NCBI RefSeq assembly: GCF_001020985.1
Contig: NZ_CP011542.1
Coordinates: 2,356,001 to 2,420,000, forward strand
From: Corynebacterium mustelae
Lineage (GTDB): Bacteria > Actinomycetota > Actinomycetes > Mycobacteriales > Mycobacteriaceae
DNA length: 64,000 nt
Direction: 5' to 3'
In this document: positions 18,827 to 27,598 of the stretch, piece by piece
Position numbering within the stretch: position 1 is the first letter of the stretch
How the letters are laid out: every line of letters starts with the position of its first letter
Translations under genes and position numbers: made by a program
Notes under the pieces: generated by a model
What the model was told of the DNA's origin: nothing
What the model saw: only the letters and a program-made list of their open reading frames with translations
Database searches by the model: none

Positions 18827-19678
18827 CTATCTACGGACGATCACCGCAACGACGACTAAGGCGATACCGACCAGTTCAATTGCGGTGGGTAGCTGCCCGA
18901 GCATGACTGCGCCGCAGATAGTTGCCACCAGGGGCATGAGTGCAGTGAGTACCGCATATAACGAGGCCGACGATAGCCGCATGGCGACGATTTCCAATGA
19001 GCTTGGAATAACCGTTGATAAGACTGCAAGGCCGACCACTAATCCAATCATCGTAGCCGGGTCCATCGGCACCGAGGTAGGAAACTGAAATACCACCAGT
19101 GGCAAGGCGAATAATGCGCCATAGAGCAACCCAACCCCCAGCATTTGTTGGGTTTCTTTTCTGCCTAACAATACCCGCGACATTTTCAACCCAACGGCAA
19201 TGTACATGCCCCACCCGGCCGCTGCACCTAGGGCAAATAGTATGCCACGGGCGTTGTCTGTCCACTGCGCTCCGGATAGCACAATCACCCCTGCTGCAGC
19301 TAATAGGAGTGCAACCCACTGTTGAATTTTTCGGCTTGCAACTGCTCCGACAACAATGGGCCCCAAAAACTCCACGGCCACCGCTGTCCCCAACGGTATT
19401 GTCTCAATGGCGTTGTAGAAACAAATATTCATCAACACCATTGATGCCCCGTAGGCCATCGCGAGCTTCGATTTATCGCCCACGAAGCTTTTAAAATGTG
19501 GGCGATAAATGATTGTCATTATCAACCCGGCGCAAAACACCCGCAGCCAGGCAACGTGGGTTGGTGGCAAGACGACGAATAATCCTACCGCAACAGCTGC
19601 ACCGATATAGACGCTGGCTCCGCTGGCAATGATCAATCCGATAGGCGCCAACCTTTGATAAGTGGAGTTTTCAGTCAC
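18827..19678 (-). CDS. EamA/RhtA-type amino-acid or metabolite exporter
   Basis: 283 aa inner-membrane protein of the DMT superfamily. About ten hydrophobic segments are arranged as two EamA repeats (first half around GASVYIGAAVAVGLF to AVEFLGPIVVGAVA, second from LLLAAAGVIVLSG to ATICGAVMLGQLP). The AVAVEFLGP motif at the end of repeat 1 is characteristic of the RhtA (threonine/homoserine exporter) branch. GTG start at 19678; a TAATCT-like -10 lies just upstream, so the transcript may be leaderless. Divergent from the SGNH gene. The substrate is not determinable. Confidence 0.85.
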   Translation of the reverse strand: MTENSTYQRLAPIGLIIASGASVYIGAAVAVGLFVVLPPTHVAWLRVFCAGLIMTIIYRPHFKSFVGDKSKLAMAYGASMVLMNICFYNAIETIPLGTAVAVEFLGPIVVGAVASRKIQQWVALLLAAAGVIVLSGAQWTDNARGILFALGAAAGWGMYIAVGLKMSRVLLGRKETQQMLGVGLLYGALFALPLVVFQFPTSVPMDPATMIGLVVGLAVLSTVIPSSLEIVAMRLSSASLYAVLTALMPLVATICGAVMLGQLPTAIELVGIALVVVAVIVRR

Positions 19679-19784
19679 GGCGTCTAAGATTAGTAGGTAA
19701 TTTTACCAATGCCTAAAACGAAAAAGCCGTGTTATCCTTGGCTCTTGTCGTTATTTACACATCAACTACATAGTTAAGCACATC

Positions 19785-20768
19785 ATGAAAAAAGCCTTAA
19801 CCTGCACTCGGTCGGCCGCTATTGCGGCAGCACTAGCTACTACCTGTGCTCTTTTGCTTACCCCGCACGCGGTACTGGCGCAACCCTTCCCACCTGAAAT
19901 CAAGGAAGAACCGCTACCGGATCTAAACCTTGCGGAGCCAAAAAGTAATCCGGGTAAGTATCAGGCGGTGCCGCACGGTGGTGCACAATACGTGGCTTTC
20001 GGCGATTCCTACGCGGCTAACCCCAACACCGAGGAACAATACGAGGCACGCCAAGACGGCGATCCGTGCCGCTGGGGTGATAATTCCTACCCCATGCATC
20101 TATCTAAGAACTTCTCGTCCTTTTTCAACGCCACCTGCTCGGGTGCTGTGATCGAACAGGATTACTTCAAGGCTGCGCCGGTTACCGCACGGCTGAGCCA
20201 ATTGGTGGATCGGGCGGAAAACGTACACGCATTAGGACCACAAACGCAGCTGGTAACCATAACCATCGGTGGGAATGAAGCGTGGTACGCTATCCGCGAC
20301 TATGGTCATTTGGGTTCCTCAAAGATGATCACCCCTGCGGAATACAGCCGAAGGATCGGCCCGTCGATCGCCCGGATTCGCGCCCAGGCTCCAAACGCCC
20401 GGATTTTGCTCGTCGGCTATCCCGAGTTTGTCGGTGCGGACAACCGTTTGTGTTATATCGACACCACCCGCTACGGCTTCCCGCTAAAGATAGTGGTGCA
20501 CGACCCAACCCAACGTACCTACATCAAAGCGTTAAATGATGCCATGCGCATGTCTGCCCCAGATCTTGGCACCGAATACGTCGACGTGTTCACCCCTTCC
20601 CAAGGGCACGGATCCTGTGTACCGGATGACCAACGGTGGGTAAAAAATCTGCTCGATGCCCCGGAGCGCGATCCGCACCTTATCCTTCACCTCAATGAGG
20701 TCGGCACTAAGGAACAAGCCCGGATCGTTGGTGAATACCTGAAATTGGATAATCTGCCACAGCTTTAA
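19785..20768 (+). CDS. Secreted SGNH/GDSL hydrolase
   Basis: 327 aa. The N-terminal signal peptide (KKALTCTRSAAIAAALATT, then a hydrophobic run ending VLAQ at ~33) predicts export by Sec. SGNH blocks: GDSY with catalytic Ser75; the oxyanion segment around CSGAV (~118-122); IGGNEA at ~161-166 with the block III Asn; and a C-terminal HLNEVG with the likely catalytic His ~302. Corynebacteria secrete several such esterases that act on mycolate or other envelope lipids; substrate unknown here. Four or more Cys suggest disulfides. Divergent promoter region with the EamA gene. Confidence 0.88.
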   Translation: MKKALTCTRSAAIAAALATTCALLLTPHAVLAQPFPPEIKEEPLPDLNLAEPKSNPGKYQAVPHGGAQYVAFGDSYAANPNTEEQYEARQDGDPCRWGDNSYPMHLSKNFSSFFNATCSGAVIEQDYFKAAPVTARLSQLVDRAENVHALGPQTQLVTITIGGNEAWYAIRDYGHLGSSKMITPAEYSRRIGPSIARIRAQAPNARILLVGYPEFVGADNRLCYIDTTRYGFPLKIVVHDPTQRTYIKALNDAMRMSAPDLGTEYVDVFTPSQGHGSCVPDDQRWVKNLLDAPERDPHLILHLNEVGTKEQARIVGEYLKLDNLPQL

Positions 20769-20809
20769 TCGTCGACAAGCACTAGCACCAAACACGATAG
20801 GTTCCTACC

Positions 20810-21316
20810 ATGGCTGCATCGGAGTATTGCCCTGGGGTCGCGGTCACCGATCCGCAGACCTCCATTCGGCTCTGCCGGGAACTTATCTATCGGTTCTTTC
20901 CCGGGAATATCCGCAGCTCTAAAGTGTGGATTGATCCGCACCTCTACCCAACCAAACAGTTTTCCTTCAAGCGTCCGTTTGCCACAACTGATGCGACACG
21001 GGTAACGCCCGCGCAGCTCACCGCATTGTTTCCGAGCGAAGAGCTCTACGTTCTTCCGCACCACCCGGTCGCAGGCGTTGAAAACACGGTGCTGCGCGCC
21101 TCTAGCTCTATGCTTTTCGACGCCCTCAGCGACCTCGATAATCCCAACAGCGCGGCTCTTTCCACCATCATGGAATGGGCGTATATCTTCGACCAGGATT
21201 TCACCCACTGTTTCTGGGTTTCCGACAGCACCATGCCGATTCAAACACCCACTGGAAATATCCATCAGGCGATCATGTTCATGTATTCCCCCTGCCAGAT
21301 TCACAGTTCCCATTAG
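20810..21316 (+). CDS. Hypothetical protein, 168 aa
   Basis: No family recognised. It is a soluble-looking protein starting MAASEYCPGVAVTDPQTS, with SMLFDALSDLDNPNSAALSTI and TMPIQTPTGNIHQAIMFMYSP segments. The codon use and length are credible. It follows the SGNH gene by 41 bases on the same strand and has a weak AGG before the ATG. A competing frame of the MFS gene overlaps its 3' half, but that frame starts properly only at 21429. An exact copy of the CGTCGAAAAGC motif (reverse) lies inside at 21112-21122. Confidence 0.55.
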   Translation: MAASEYCPGVAVTDPQTSIRLCRELIYRFFPGNIRSSKVWIDPHLYPTKQFSFKRPFATTDATRVTPAQLTALFPSEELYVLPHHPVAGVENTVLRASSSMLFDALSDLDNPNSAALSTIMEWAYIFDQDFTHCFWVSDSTMPIQTPTGNIHQAIMFMYSPCQIHSSH

Positions 21317-21428
21317 CGGTTCGCCCACAATTGCCTGCGGTTTTCATGAGGAAATCAGCATTCCCTTTTCCCGAAACCGCACTACAGACAGCTATTATTC
21401 ACTAATTCTTTTTGTGGACGTTTTCGCT

Positions 21429-22610
21429 ATGAGCATTATCAATCGGTTTTATACTTTCATTTTCAGTGCCAACCTTGTCGATGGAATTATCGGTGCCTAC
21501 CTGCCGCTGGCTGCCGCCGCCAGCGGATCTTCTGCGTTGACCGTGGGGATCCTATCCTTCTTTTCGTTTCTTCCGTGGCTTTTAAGCGCCGTGATTGGTG
21601 TTTATGTTGACACCATTGGAAGCGCACGATTTTTGTTGTTAACCACCTATTTTCGCGCGGCAGCGTTACTGTTGGCCGCGGTTCTTGCCTGGGCGGTCGG
21701 TGTTTCCCTACCAGTGGCACTTAGCTGGGTTGTAGTGGCATTCATCATCGGATTGAGCGACATGTCGACGGATATTTCCGCACAAAGTCACGCCTTCCGC
21801 CTCAACTCTCCTGCCCGGCCGGAAACGGTCTACGGCGCAGTCGCTACTCTCCAAACCATCAGCGGCATGCTTATTGCACCAGCAGTTGCTGGAGTTTTGG
21901 CATCAACTTCGGTCATCCCTGTTATCGTTGGCGCTGCAGTTGTGTCGGCACTCCTCATTCCATTGGTCGCAGGCATCAGCACGCACAACGCGTTAGGACA
22001 ACCGCAGTCTGCCCACACTAGTGGCTCAGTCATTCGAGATGCGCAAGCTGGATTAACCGAGATTAGAAATGACTCGTGGTTAGGTCGCACCGCTTGGGTC
22101 ATTGCTGCGCTAAATATTGCATCTGCTGCATCAATGACAGTCGCTACCGTCTATATAGTTCAACACTTGGCACTTGATCCGGCCGGAGTTGGTTTTCTAT
22201 TTTCTGCCATCGGCGCTGCTAGCGCCATGGGTGGTGTCCTGGCTGCCCGGTACGCGGCGCAGATAGGTTTCCGAAAAGCGGTTGTATTTGGTGGCACCGG
22301 AATCGCTTTAACATTATTCGCCCCAGCACTTAGCTCCACTATTTCCATCGTGGCATTGGTCTGGGCAATTGGCGCATTGTTCTCACCGTTTTTCGGCGTG
22401 AGTATTATCAGCCACCGGCAAAAGTCTTATGATCCAAGCCTAATCGGACGCATCAACGGCGCCTTTCAATTCATTGGCGTAGGAATCGCACCACTAGGCG
22501 GCATCATCGGCGGCGCCCTCGCCAGCATCATCGGTTTAGTTCCAACCCTGTGGCTGGTCGCTGGATTCGCCAGTTTCGCCATCCTAAGCGGAAGGCCGTG
22601 GCAAACATAG
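21429..22610 (+). CDS. MFS transporter
   Basis: 393 aa, polytopic membrane protein with about 11-12 hydrophobic helices. The start was placed at ATG 21429 (MSIINRFYTFIFSANLVDG) because upstream codons of the longer frame lie inside the preceding gene and do not encode membrane segments. A typical MFS loop 2-3 motif is present in modified form (GVYVDTIGSARFLLL). Resembles MFS_3-type exporters of drugs or siderophores; substrate not determinable. No strong ribosome binding site. Its stop is only 9 bases from the convergent rloB-like gene, with no hairpin between them. Confidence 0.82.
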   Translation: MSIINRFYTFIFSANLVDGIIGAYLPLAAAASGSSALTVGILSFFSFLPWLLSAVIGVYVDTIGSARFLLLTTYFRAAALLLAAVLAWAVGVSLPVALSWVVVAFIIGLSDMSTDISAQSHAFRLNSPARPETVYGAVATLQTISGMLIAPAVAGVLASTSVIPVIVGAAVVSALLIPLVAGISTHNALGQPQSAHTSGSVIRDAQAGLTEIRNDSWLGRTAWVIAALNIASAASMTVATVYIVQHLALDPAGVGFLFSAIGAASAMGGVLAARYAAQIGFRKAVVFGGTGIALTLFAPALSSTISIVALVWAIGALFSPFFGVSIISHRQKSYDPSLIGRINGAFQFIGVGIAPLGGIIGGALASIIGLVPTLWLVAGFASFAILSGRPWQT

Positions 22611-22619
22611 GGAAAACCG

Positions 22620-23273
22620 CTAATCCTCACTAAAGTGACGTTTCACCAAATCGAAGAAAACCGGCATTGCGGTAGACGGAACTGGCCCGATCTTGTTGGC
22701 TGCCGTCGTTTTACATTGTGTCTTTGCGTTTTCGCAGGCTACTTCATAATCCTGTTTCGGAAAATCAGGAGGTAAACTTTTCCCTTCCTTCATAAGCAAC
22801 CCTTCTTTCTCGACAAGCTCCCTAATTTCTCTTTTAGTTGACGGGCATTTCTTAGACGAGTGCATAGCAAGCCAAACCTCAAAGCAAGGATTAGAGACGA
22901 TAACCGTTATTCCTTCTTCCTGGGCTAGCCGCATGGCTTTTTCGAGTTTGTCTCCCCACTCATCAACATCAACTATGGCGAAACACTCAACAAATTTACT
23001 CCTTCCTTCACCATCACGCGCGTCTCTTTCTTCGATTGCTTTTTCGACGACACTTAGTGGATCTGGATTCCAATTGCCCTTTGCTCCTTTAGGGATACAG
23101 CGAATTGCTATCTTTTTGTCATTAAGTACTCGCCCTAAGTTTTCAAAGTATTGCGGTTCAGTGCAGGTACCTTCAGTAACAACCAGAACATGCTTATGCT
23201 CTGGCATATTGGGGCCACGCCCTGCCCTGCGACCAAGGCGTGGACCAGCGTTTCTAGGTTGTTTTTTCGCCAT
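22620..23273 (-). CDS. RloB-like TOPRIM protein (AbiL-type defence nuclease)
   Basis: 217 aa. Basic N-terminus, then the RloB/TOPRIM pattern: VVTEGTCTEPQYFENL with the conserved Glu34, and FAIVDVDEWGD with Asp102 and Asp104, matching the metal-binding E...DxD of TOPRIM nucleases. NPCFEVWLAMHS is another RloB hallmark. The pair with the AAA gene 3 bases upstream corresponds to RloA/RloB and to AbiLi/AbiLii of the lactococcal abortive-infection system AbiL. It is probably the effector nuclease, released or activated by the ATPase on phage infection. That role is inferred from the family, not shown for this locus. Confidence 0.85.
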   Translation of the reverse strand: MAKKQPRNAGPRLGRRAGRGPNMPEHKHVLVVTEGTCTEPQYFENLGRVLNDKKIAIRCIPKGAKGNWNPDPLSVVEKAIEERDARDGEGRSKFVECFAIVDVDEWGDKLEKAMRLAQEEGITVIVSNPCFEVWLAMHSSKKCPSTKREIRELVEKEGLLMKEGKSLPPDFPKQDYEVACENAKTQCKTTAANKIGPVPSTAMPVFFDLVKRHFSED

Positions 23274-23276
23274 AGG

Positions 23277-24599
23277 TTAGATTGCCTGTTTCTCCCCCGA
23301 AACTAGTCCACGAATCGTAGACGGAGAGGGATAAGGAATCGCACCATAATTTCCATCGAGATAGCGCTTTTCATAGTTTGCCTTCGGTTGGTTTGGATAC
23401 CGGCTTAAACAGCGATATTCGCTGGCACCGCTATAGTTTTTCGATACAAACCAATACGAATCCTCTATTAGTCCAAGATCGCGACGTTGTTCCAAAATAT
23501 TGGTGTTGTGCGAACTGAAAAAGAGTTGTGCACCTGCGGTATTGATTGATGGATCGCTGAAGCATTCCACCACCATCGATACAATCGCGCTGTGTAAGCT
23601 ACTATCAAGTTCATCAACCACCAAAATTTTGCCGTTGCGTAAAACGTCCAGCAAGACAGGAGCTAGCGATAGCCACAACAATGTCCCGGTTGATTCTTCC
23701 TCCATTTCCAATGTGAATATTTCGCCGTTTTCTCCCCAATGTGCAAAGCGAAGAACGTAAGCGATCCGCTCAATCATTTCGTCTTCAAGGGTTTCCAGGT
23801 TAGGACGTTTGACTTCCGTATCTTCGCTGTTCAAGGTCTCGATGAATTCGATTAATGACTTCAAATGCTCGAAAGCCTTTTCAGGAAGTTCCTCCTCTTC
23901 AATACGGACATCTACAATCCCAGTGTCAGCGGCCTGTAGCATGAGCGCGAGGTCGTGAATGCGGAATTTATTGTTTCGTACCAATTGAATGAATTGTGAA
24001 ATCCGTCGATCCCGATACATCTCACCAAGTGGTAATAGAACAATGGAGTCCAGCAAGACTGAACCGATCTCACCCAAAGTCCCGATATTGTGCTTCGTTG
24101 CTGCGGAAATAAATAGTTCAGAGTCATTAAACTTTGCCAGGAACTTGGAGTCCTCAGCAGGAAAAACGGATCGGTTGAAATATGTGTCGCCACCTGATCG
24201 CTCCCGATCCAGGCACAATGTCCATCGCGCTGCCTTGCGGGACAACCATTCACCGTGAATCCCGTCGAAAGAATACGAAAAACCATAGATATAGCGGGTT
24301 TCATTGTGGATGAATTCAAATTCAAAACTACTAGGTTGGTTTCGCCATTTTTCAGACAATTTGAATGGGTAATGCGGCTTTGGCCGACCACTTTTGGAAG
24401 ATTGCCATTCCGTTGCGGATAGCTTGATCGCAGAAAGCGCAAAGCCTAATGCATCGATTACGTTACTTTTACCCGATGCATTGGCGCCAAACAGCGCAAC
24501 CACCGGCAATGGCGTTTCTTTCTTTGTGGAAGTGAAATGAATAGTCTGCTCTTCACTGATGCTACGAAAATTTGAAACAGAAAACCGTAGTAGGTCCAT
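23277..24599 (-). CDS. RloA-like AAA15 ATPase (AbiL-type defence sensor)
   Basis: 440 aa from ATG 24599 (MDLLRFSVSNFRSI), where GGTGGGG precedes the start; the frame extends to 24689 without family similarity. Features of the OLD/RloA SMC-like ATPases: N-terminal SNFRSI strand, Walker A GANASGKS at 38-45, a long insert, Walker B ILVVDELDSSLH, and the downstream FSSHNTNIL His. AAA15 ATPases sense phage and control TOPRIM partners in PARIS, AbiL and related systems. An AT-rich stretch (24620-24650) upstream may hold a promoter. The gene might also be co-transcribed with the beta-helix genes 71 bases upstream. Confidence 0.87.
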   Translation of the reverse strand: MDLLRFSVSNFRSISEEQTIHFTSTKKETPLPVVALFGANASGKSNVIDALGFALSAIKLSATEWQSSKSGRPKPHYPFKLSEKWRNQPSSFEFEFIHNETRYIYGFSYSFDGIHGEWLSRKAARWTLCLDRERSGGDTYFNRSVFPAEDSKFLAKFNDSELFISAATKHNIGTLGEIGSVLLDSIVLLPLGEMYRDRRISQFIQLVRNNKFRIHDLALMLQAADTGIVDVRIEEEELPEKAFEHLKSLIEFIETLNSEDTEVKRPNLETLEDEMIERIAYVLRFAHWGENGEIFTLEMEEESTGTLLWLSLAPVLLDVLRNGKILVVDELDSSLHSAIVSMVVECFSDPSINTAGAQLFFSSHNTNILEQRRDLGLIEDSYWFVSKNYSGASEYRCLSRYPNQPKANYEKRYLDGNYGAIPYPSPSTIRGLVSGEKQAI

Positions 24600-24670
24600 A
24601 GCCCCACCATAACATCTAAATGGCAAATTTTTATATTTTTTATCAAAAATCTGGGTTAATAATTCGATTT

Positions 24671-25507
24671 CTACGGAGCTAAAGCCCATCCCTGCACCCG
24701 CTGCTGCAGAAATGGAATGATCTCGTTGAAACCGGTCAACTCGTCAATGGTTCCGAGCCACGGCTGTGTGATGGTGGTACCGGGTGTGTCGTCGATGACA
24801 ATCAGGTGCCCGGTTGCGGTTCGACTCAGGGTGAGAATTGCGTTGTCTGCGCCAAGTCCGGTGATGGTGACGTAGTGGTCGGTGGCAGCGATGCCGGCGG
24901 TGCCCGTGATTATTCCTGCACCACCAACAGCTGCCTTGCCGTGGATGTGGGCAGAGCCGGAAATCTGAACCTGGTCGGCTATAGAAGCTTTTCCCGTGAT
25001 TTTTGCGGAGCCGAAAATTTCCGGGGCACCAGTTATCCTCACCTCGCCGGAAATGTGGGGTGAGCCGGAGATTATCGCGCTGTCTTTTAATTCTGCATTT
25101 CCGGTGATGGTGGCACTTCCTTCCACTGTGACGGCATCGGCTATCCGGGCGTTAGCGGATACGGAAGCTGTACCGAAAATGAGCGCTTCGCCACCAACAG
25201 ATGCTGTCCCGCTGATGCATGCCTGTTCGGATACCGTTGCACGTTCCGATACTGTTGCCTGGTCGCGAACAATTGCCTGGTCCGTGATGATCGCTACCCC
25301 AAAGACCAGAGCTTCGCCGTAGACTTTCGCATCCTTGTCCACCCAGGCGCAATCGGCAAGATTGCCTGGATGCTCAATCCAGCCGCCGATGTCACCTGCC
25401 CGAACGACTGGCGACAGGTCCCGGGTTGCCCTAATCCGTTTGAGGATGCGCGCATCGAATTCCAGCTCGTCGCCGCTAAATTCCCAATGTCTGATTAATG
25501 TCGTCAT
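24671..25507 (-). CDS. Left-handed beta-helix (hexapeptide-like repeat) protein 1
   Basis: 278 aa from ATG 25507, which overlaps the previous stop as ATGA. From residue ~45 to ~205 the protein is a run of about 25 imperfect hexapeptide repeats (I-S-G-x-A-x and I-x-G-x-A-x, such as ISGTAS, IFGTAS, ITGNAE, ISGSPH, ITGAPE), the sequence signature of a left-handed beta helix. A globular C-terminus follows (VTITGLGADNAILTLSRTATGHLIVIDD). No acyltransferase catalytic His is evident, so a structural or polymer-forming role, as for YdcK-like proteins, is as likely as an enzyme. The gene's place in a regulator/membrane-protein operon is unusual. Confidence 0.75.
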   Translation of the reverse strand: MTTLIRHWEFSGDELEFDARILKRIRATRDLSPVVRAGDIGGWIEHPGNLADCAWVDKDAKVYGEALVFGVAIITDQAIVRDQATVSERATVSEQACISGTASVGGEALIFGTASVSANARIADAVTVEGSATITGNAELKDSAIISGSPHISGEVRITGAPEIFGSAKITGKASIADQVQISGSAHIHGKAAVGGAGIITGTAGIAATDHYVTITGLGADNAILTLSRTATGHLIVIDDTPGTTITQPWLGTIDELTGFNEIIPFLQQRVQGWALAP

Positions 25508-26121
25508 TGTGACTGCTCCCATTTCTGAGCCACGGTGGTTAACCATGGCGTGAGCGTCGAAAAGCGTTCGTCTAATTCGTCGATTGTGATAACCGTTGGT
25601 GCTTGGTAGGTCGCTGGTTTCGGTGGGTAATGCAGCGGCCTGGGCAGTGGGATCGCCGCACCCGGCGCAATCACGACTTTGTGCCCGGACCTGGTGCGAA
25701 ACATCGTCAGGTGGGTGCCGCTGGCATCGAGTGGATCGATGGAAATCCAGTGGGAGTCGCTACACACGTCGGCGTCACCGGCAATGATGGCACGGCCGCA
25801 TAGATGGACATCGCCATAGACGCGAGCCGTTCCACAGATATGCACCCGGTCGCCTACGGTGGCAAGCCCGCTCACCTGTGCGTTTCCGCAGATTTCCGCA
25901 TAATCAGAGACACACGCGGCACCGGAGATGACGGCGTTGCCCCAGACGATCGCATCGACGCCGATATCCGCATTGCCGCGTATGTTTGCAGCGGATTCCA
26001 CCCACCCGGCGCGACTGCCGGGAATGTCCGGCCAGCAGTCGGTGCTGTAGCGCAGGCGATAAAGGGTGTGCCCATAGTGGTCGCGAGTGTCGTTTGTGAG
26101 GAGAAATCGGGAGATTGTCAT
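25504..26121 (-). CDS. Left-handed beta-helix (hexapeptide-like repeat) protein 2
   Basis: 205 aa, paralogue of the next gene with fewer repeats. The N-terminal ~45 residues (GHTLYRLRYSTDCW, SRAGWVES) resemble the pre-helix cap of its neighbour (GDIGGWIEH). The coil region (~48-130) has INRGNADIG-like rungs: VWGNAV, ISGAAC, ICGNAQ, ICGTAR, LCGRAI. The C-terminus again has ISIDPLDASGTHLTMFRTRSGHKV. ATG in an ATGA overlap with the DUF1648 gene and stop in an ATGA overlap with the next helix gene. Probably forms hetero-oligomers with its paralogue; function unknown. Confidence 0.75.
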   Translation of the reverse strand: MTISRFLLTNDTRDHYGHTLYRLRYSTDCWPDIPGSRAGWVESAANIRGNADIGVDAIVWGNAVISGAACVSDYAEICGNAQVSGLATVGDRVHICGTARVYGDVHLCGRAIIAGDADVCSDSHWISIDPLDASGTHLTMFRTRSGHKVVIAPGAAIPLPRPLHYPPKPATYQAPTVITIDELDERFSTLTPWLTTVAQKWEQSQ

Positions 26122-27083
26122 GACGCGTGCGAGTTGTTGGTGAGGTAAAAGTTGGCGGCCTGTACTGCAGCTTCGGCATCATCGACAGTGATAACCAGCG
26201 GCCGGGTGCTGCGGCGGGAAATCTTTATGCCCGGGCCACCGCGTAGCAGGATGGCGGTGGATTCGCCGTTGAAGCGATAACCCCAGCCACCGTAGTCACC
26301 GGGCGAAACGGTCACCAATTCCACCCCGGTGATCTCAGGCCATGGAATGGTTTTGGCAATTATTCCACCGAGAGCCCATCGAATCCCCTTGTCGGTGATA
26401 GTGACGGCCACTCGCAAAATCAGCAGCGCAATCACCAGTGTGATCACCCCGATCACCATCGTGAGTATGGAATCAACAAAATAGCTGAGAACCATCGCAC
26501 CAATGGAGGTTACAATCATGAGCATCCCAACAGCCCAGTGTGTCTGTCCGGAGCCGATCCATATTACTTGTGCAGTCGGCGGAACCGAAAGACTGGGGAT
26601 ACTGGTTGTGGCGGAAGTTTTCGATGCTGCCCCACTATACGCAGCCGGATTTATGAGTGCGCGCCCCAGCAGGAAGAATCCCGCTGCGATTATTACCCCA
26701 AGCAGCAACCACGCGGGGGCGAATTGGGCTTGTGCCGGGTCAGTTAGGTCCCGTTGAATCCACAGGGAGTAAAGCGTCACAAAACCTAAGAAGCTGGTTA
26801 TTGCCAGTGTTAATCCACCATGGATATGGAAGTTGCGTGGCGCGGGTGGGACCGCATAGAAACTAAAGCACATGAATGCACTTAAAAGCACTGCCATCCC
26901 TGTTATTCCGGCGATATATGTAACTGGGTCACCGAAGTTATCTGGGGTTGTGCCGCTAAAGTGAACCGCTATCTTTTCCGGCAGTCGCGGTAATTGTGCT
27001 ACAGCGACTGCTGCCCAGATTGCGGTTAGTCCGACGTTCGCGGCCACTATTTTTAGTATTTCGCGGTGTTGAGGTTTGCTCAT
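26118..27083 (-). CDS. DUF1648-type membrane protein, copy 1
   Basis: 321 aa. The N-terminal part has the DUF1648 signature: a membrane helix followed by LPRLPEKIAVHFSGTTPDNFGDP, then further helices (about seven in total). The C-terminal ~85 residues (IRWALGGIIAKTIPWPEITGVELVTVSPGDYGGWGYRF ending in VDDAEAAVQAANFYL) look like a cytoplasmic PH-like domain. DUF1648 genes commonly follow a small YtrA-type GntR gene, as here, with an ATGA overlap. A paralogue lies just downstream of the regulator on the other side (27599-28561). Role presumed in envelope stress response; not established. Confidence 0.8.
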   Translation of the reverse strand: MSKPQHREILKIVAANVGLTAIWAAVAVAQLPRLPEKIAVHFSGTTPDNFGDPVTYIAGITGMAVLLSAFMCFSFYAVPPAPRNFHIHGGLTLAITSFLGFVTLYSLWIQRDLTDPAQAQFAPAWLLLGVIIAAGFFLLGRALINPAAYSGAASKTSATTSIPSLSVPPTAQVIWIGSGQTHWAVGMLMIVTSIGAMVLSYFVDSILTMVIGVITLVIALLILRVAVTITDKGIRWALGGIIAKTIPWPEITGVELVTVSPGDYGGWGYRFNGESTAILLRGGPGIKISRRSTRPLVITVDDAEAAVQAANFYLTNNSHAS

Positions 27084-27445
27084 GTAAGTCCCCGCTTTCG
27101 TAGTTCGTTGATTACCGTTTCTGCTGAAATTGCGTGGTCATTACACGCTGTAGTTAGGGCGTCGATAAGCTTTTCGACGCTTGCCGGCACCGTAGCGTTA
27201 GGCGTTTGCGGCGCCAAAACGATCGCACCCCGGCTGCGGCGCAGTTCTATTACGCCACTGTCTCGCAAGTGTCGGTATGCCTGCAAGACAGTGTTGCGAT
27301 TGATCCCCAATGCTGCAGCCAGGTCTTTGGCAACAGGCAGGTGGTCACCAGTTTTAAGTGAACCTTCCGCGATACGGATTACAACCTGGTCGATGATTTG
27401 TTGGTAAATCGGCTTCGTATTGGCTGGGTCAATGACGAGCAACAT
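27080..27445 (-). CDS. YtrA-type GntR transcriptional regulator
   Basis: 121 aa, the short YtrA subclass: an N-terminal winged helix (PIYQQIIDQVVIRIAEGSLKTGD, then LAAALGINRNTVLQAYRHLRDSGVIELRRSRG) and only ~45 residues after it, too short for a FadR or HutC ligand domain. Such regulators repress their own operon, usually with transporter or membrane-protein genes. It is the first gene of a four-gene coupled operon with DUF1648 and two beta-helix genes. An exact copy of the 11-mer CGTCGAAAAGC (reverse) lies inside at 27169-27179. Confidence 0.9.
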   Translation of the reverse strand: MLLVIDPANTKPIYQQIIDQVVIRIAEGSLKTGDHLPVAKDLAAALGINRNTVLQAYRHLRDSGVIELRRSRGAIVLAPQTPNATVPASVEKLIDALTTACNDHAISAETVINELRKRGLT

Positions 27446-27462
27446 GCCTTTAGACTACATGA

Positions 27463-27485
27463 ACTAGCACTACTAGCACAAGTAG
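27463..27485. promoter_or_regulatory. Putative operator of the YtrA-type regulator
   Basis: Directly upstream of the regulator gene, ACTAGCAC occurs twice with a 9-base period (27463, 27472), and CTACT-N6-AGTAG forms an inverted repeat (27470-27485). The position and symmetry fit an autorepression site. Not verified. Confidence 0.4.
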
Positions 27486-27505
27486 CTTTAATTGCTTTAA
27501 CACCG

Positions 27506-27566
27506 AAAAACCGTCGTCGGTTCCCATACATCTGGAAACTGATGACGGTTTAAGCGTCGAAAAGCT
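27506..27566 (-). terminator. Hairpin terminator, repeat copy 1
   Basis: On the minus strand the stem AAACCGTC...GACGACGGTTT is followed by five T, 3' of the second DUF1648 gene. The 61-base element is repeated at 28694-28754 with a single difference (27543 T versus 28731 C; here one stem pair becomes G-T). It includes the 11-mer CGTCGAAAAGC at its outer edge (27555-27565). Confidence 0.75.
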
Positions 27567-27598
27567 AAGTTTCGGCCACTTCGAAACTTAAACTTCAT

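Noticed and set aside
23038-23050. GCTTTTTCGACG in the rloB-like gene
   Set aside because: One extra T in the run, so it is not an exact copy; listed only as a near match.
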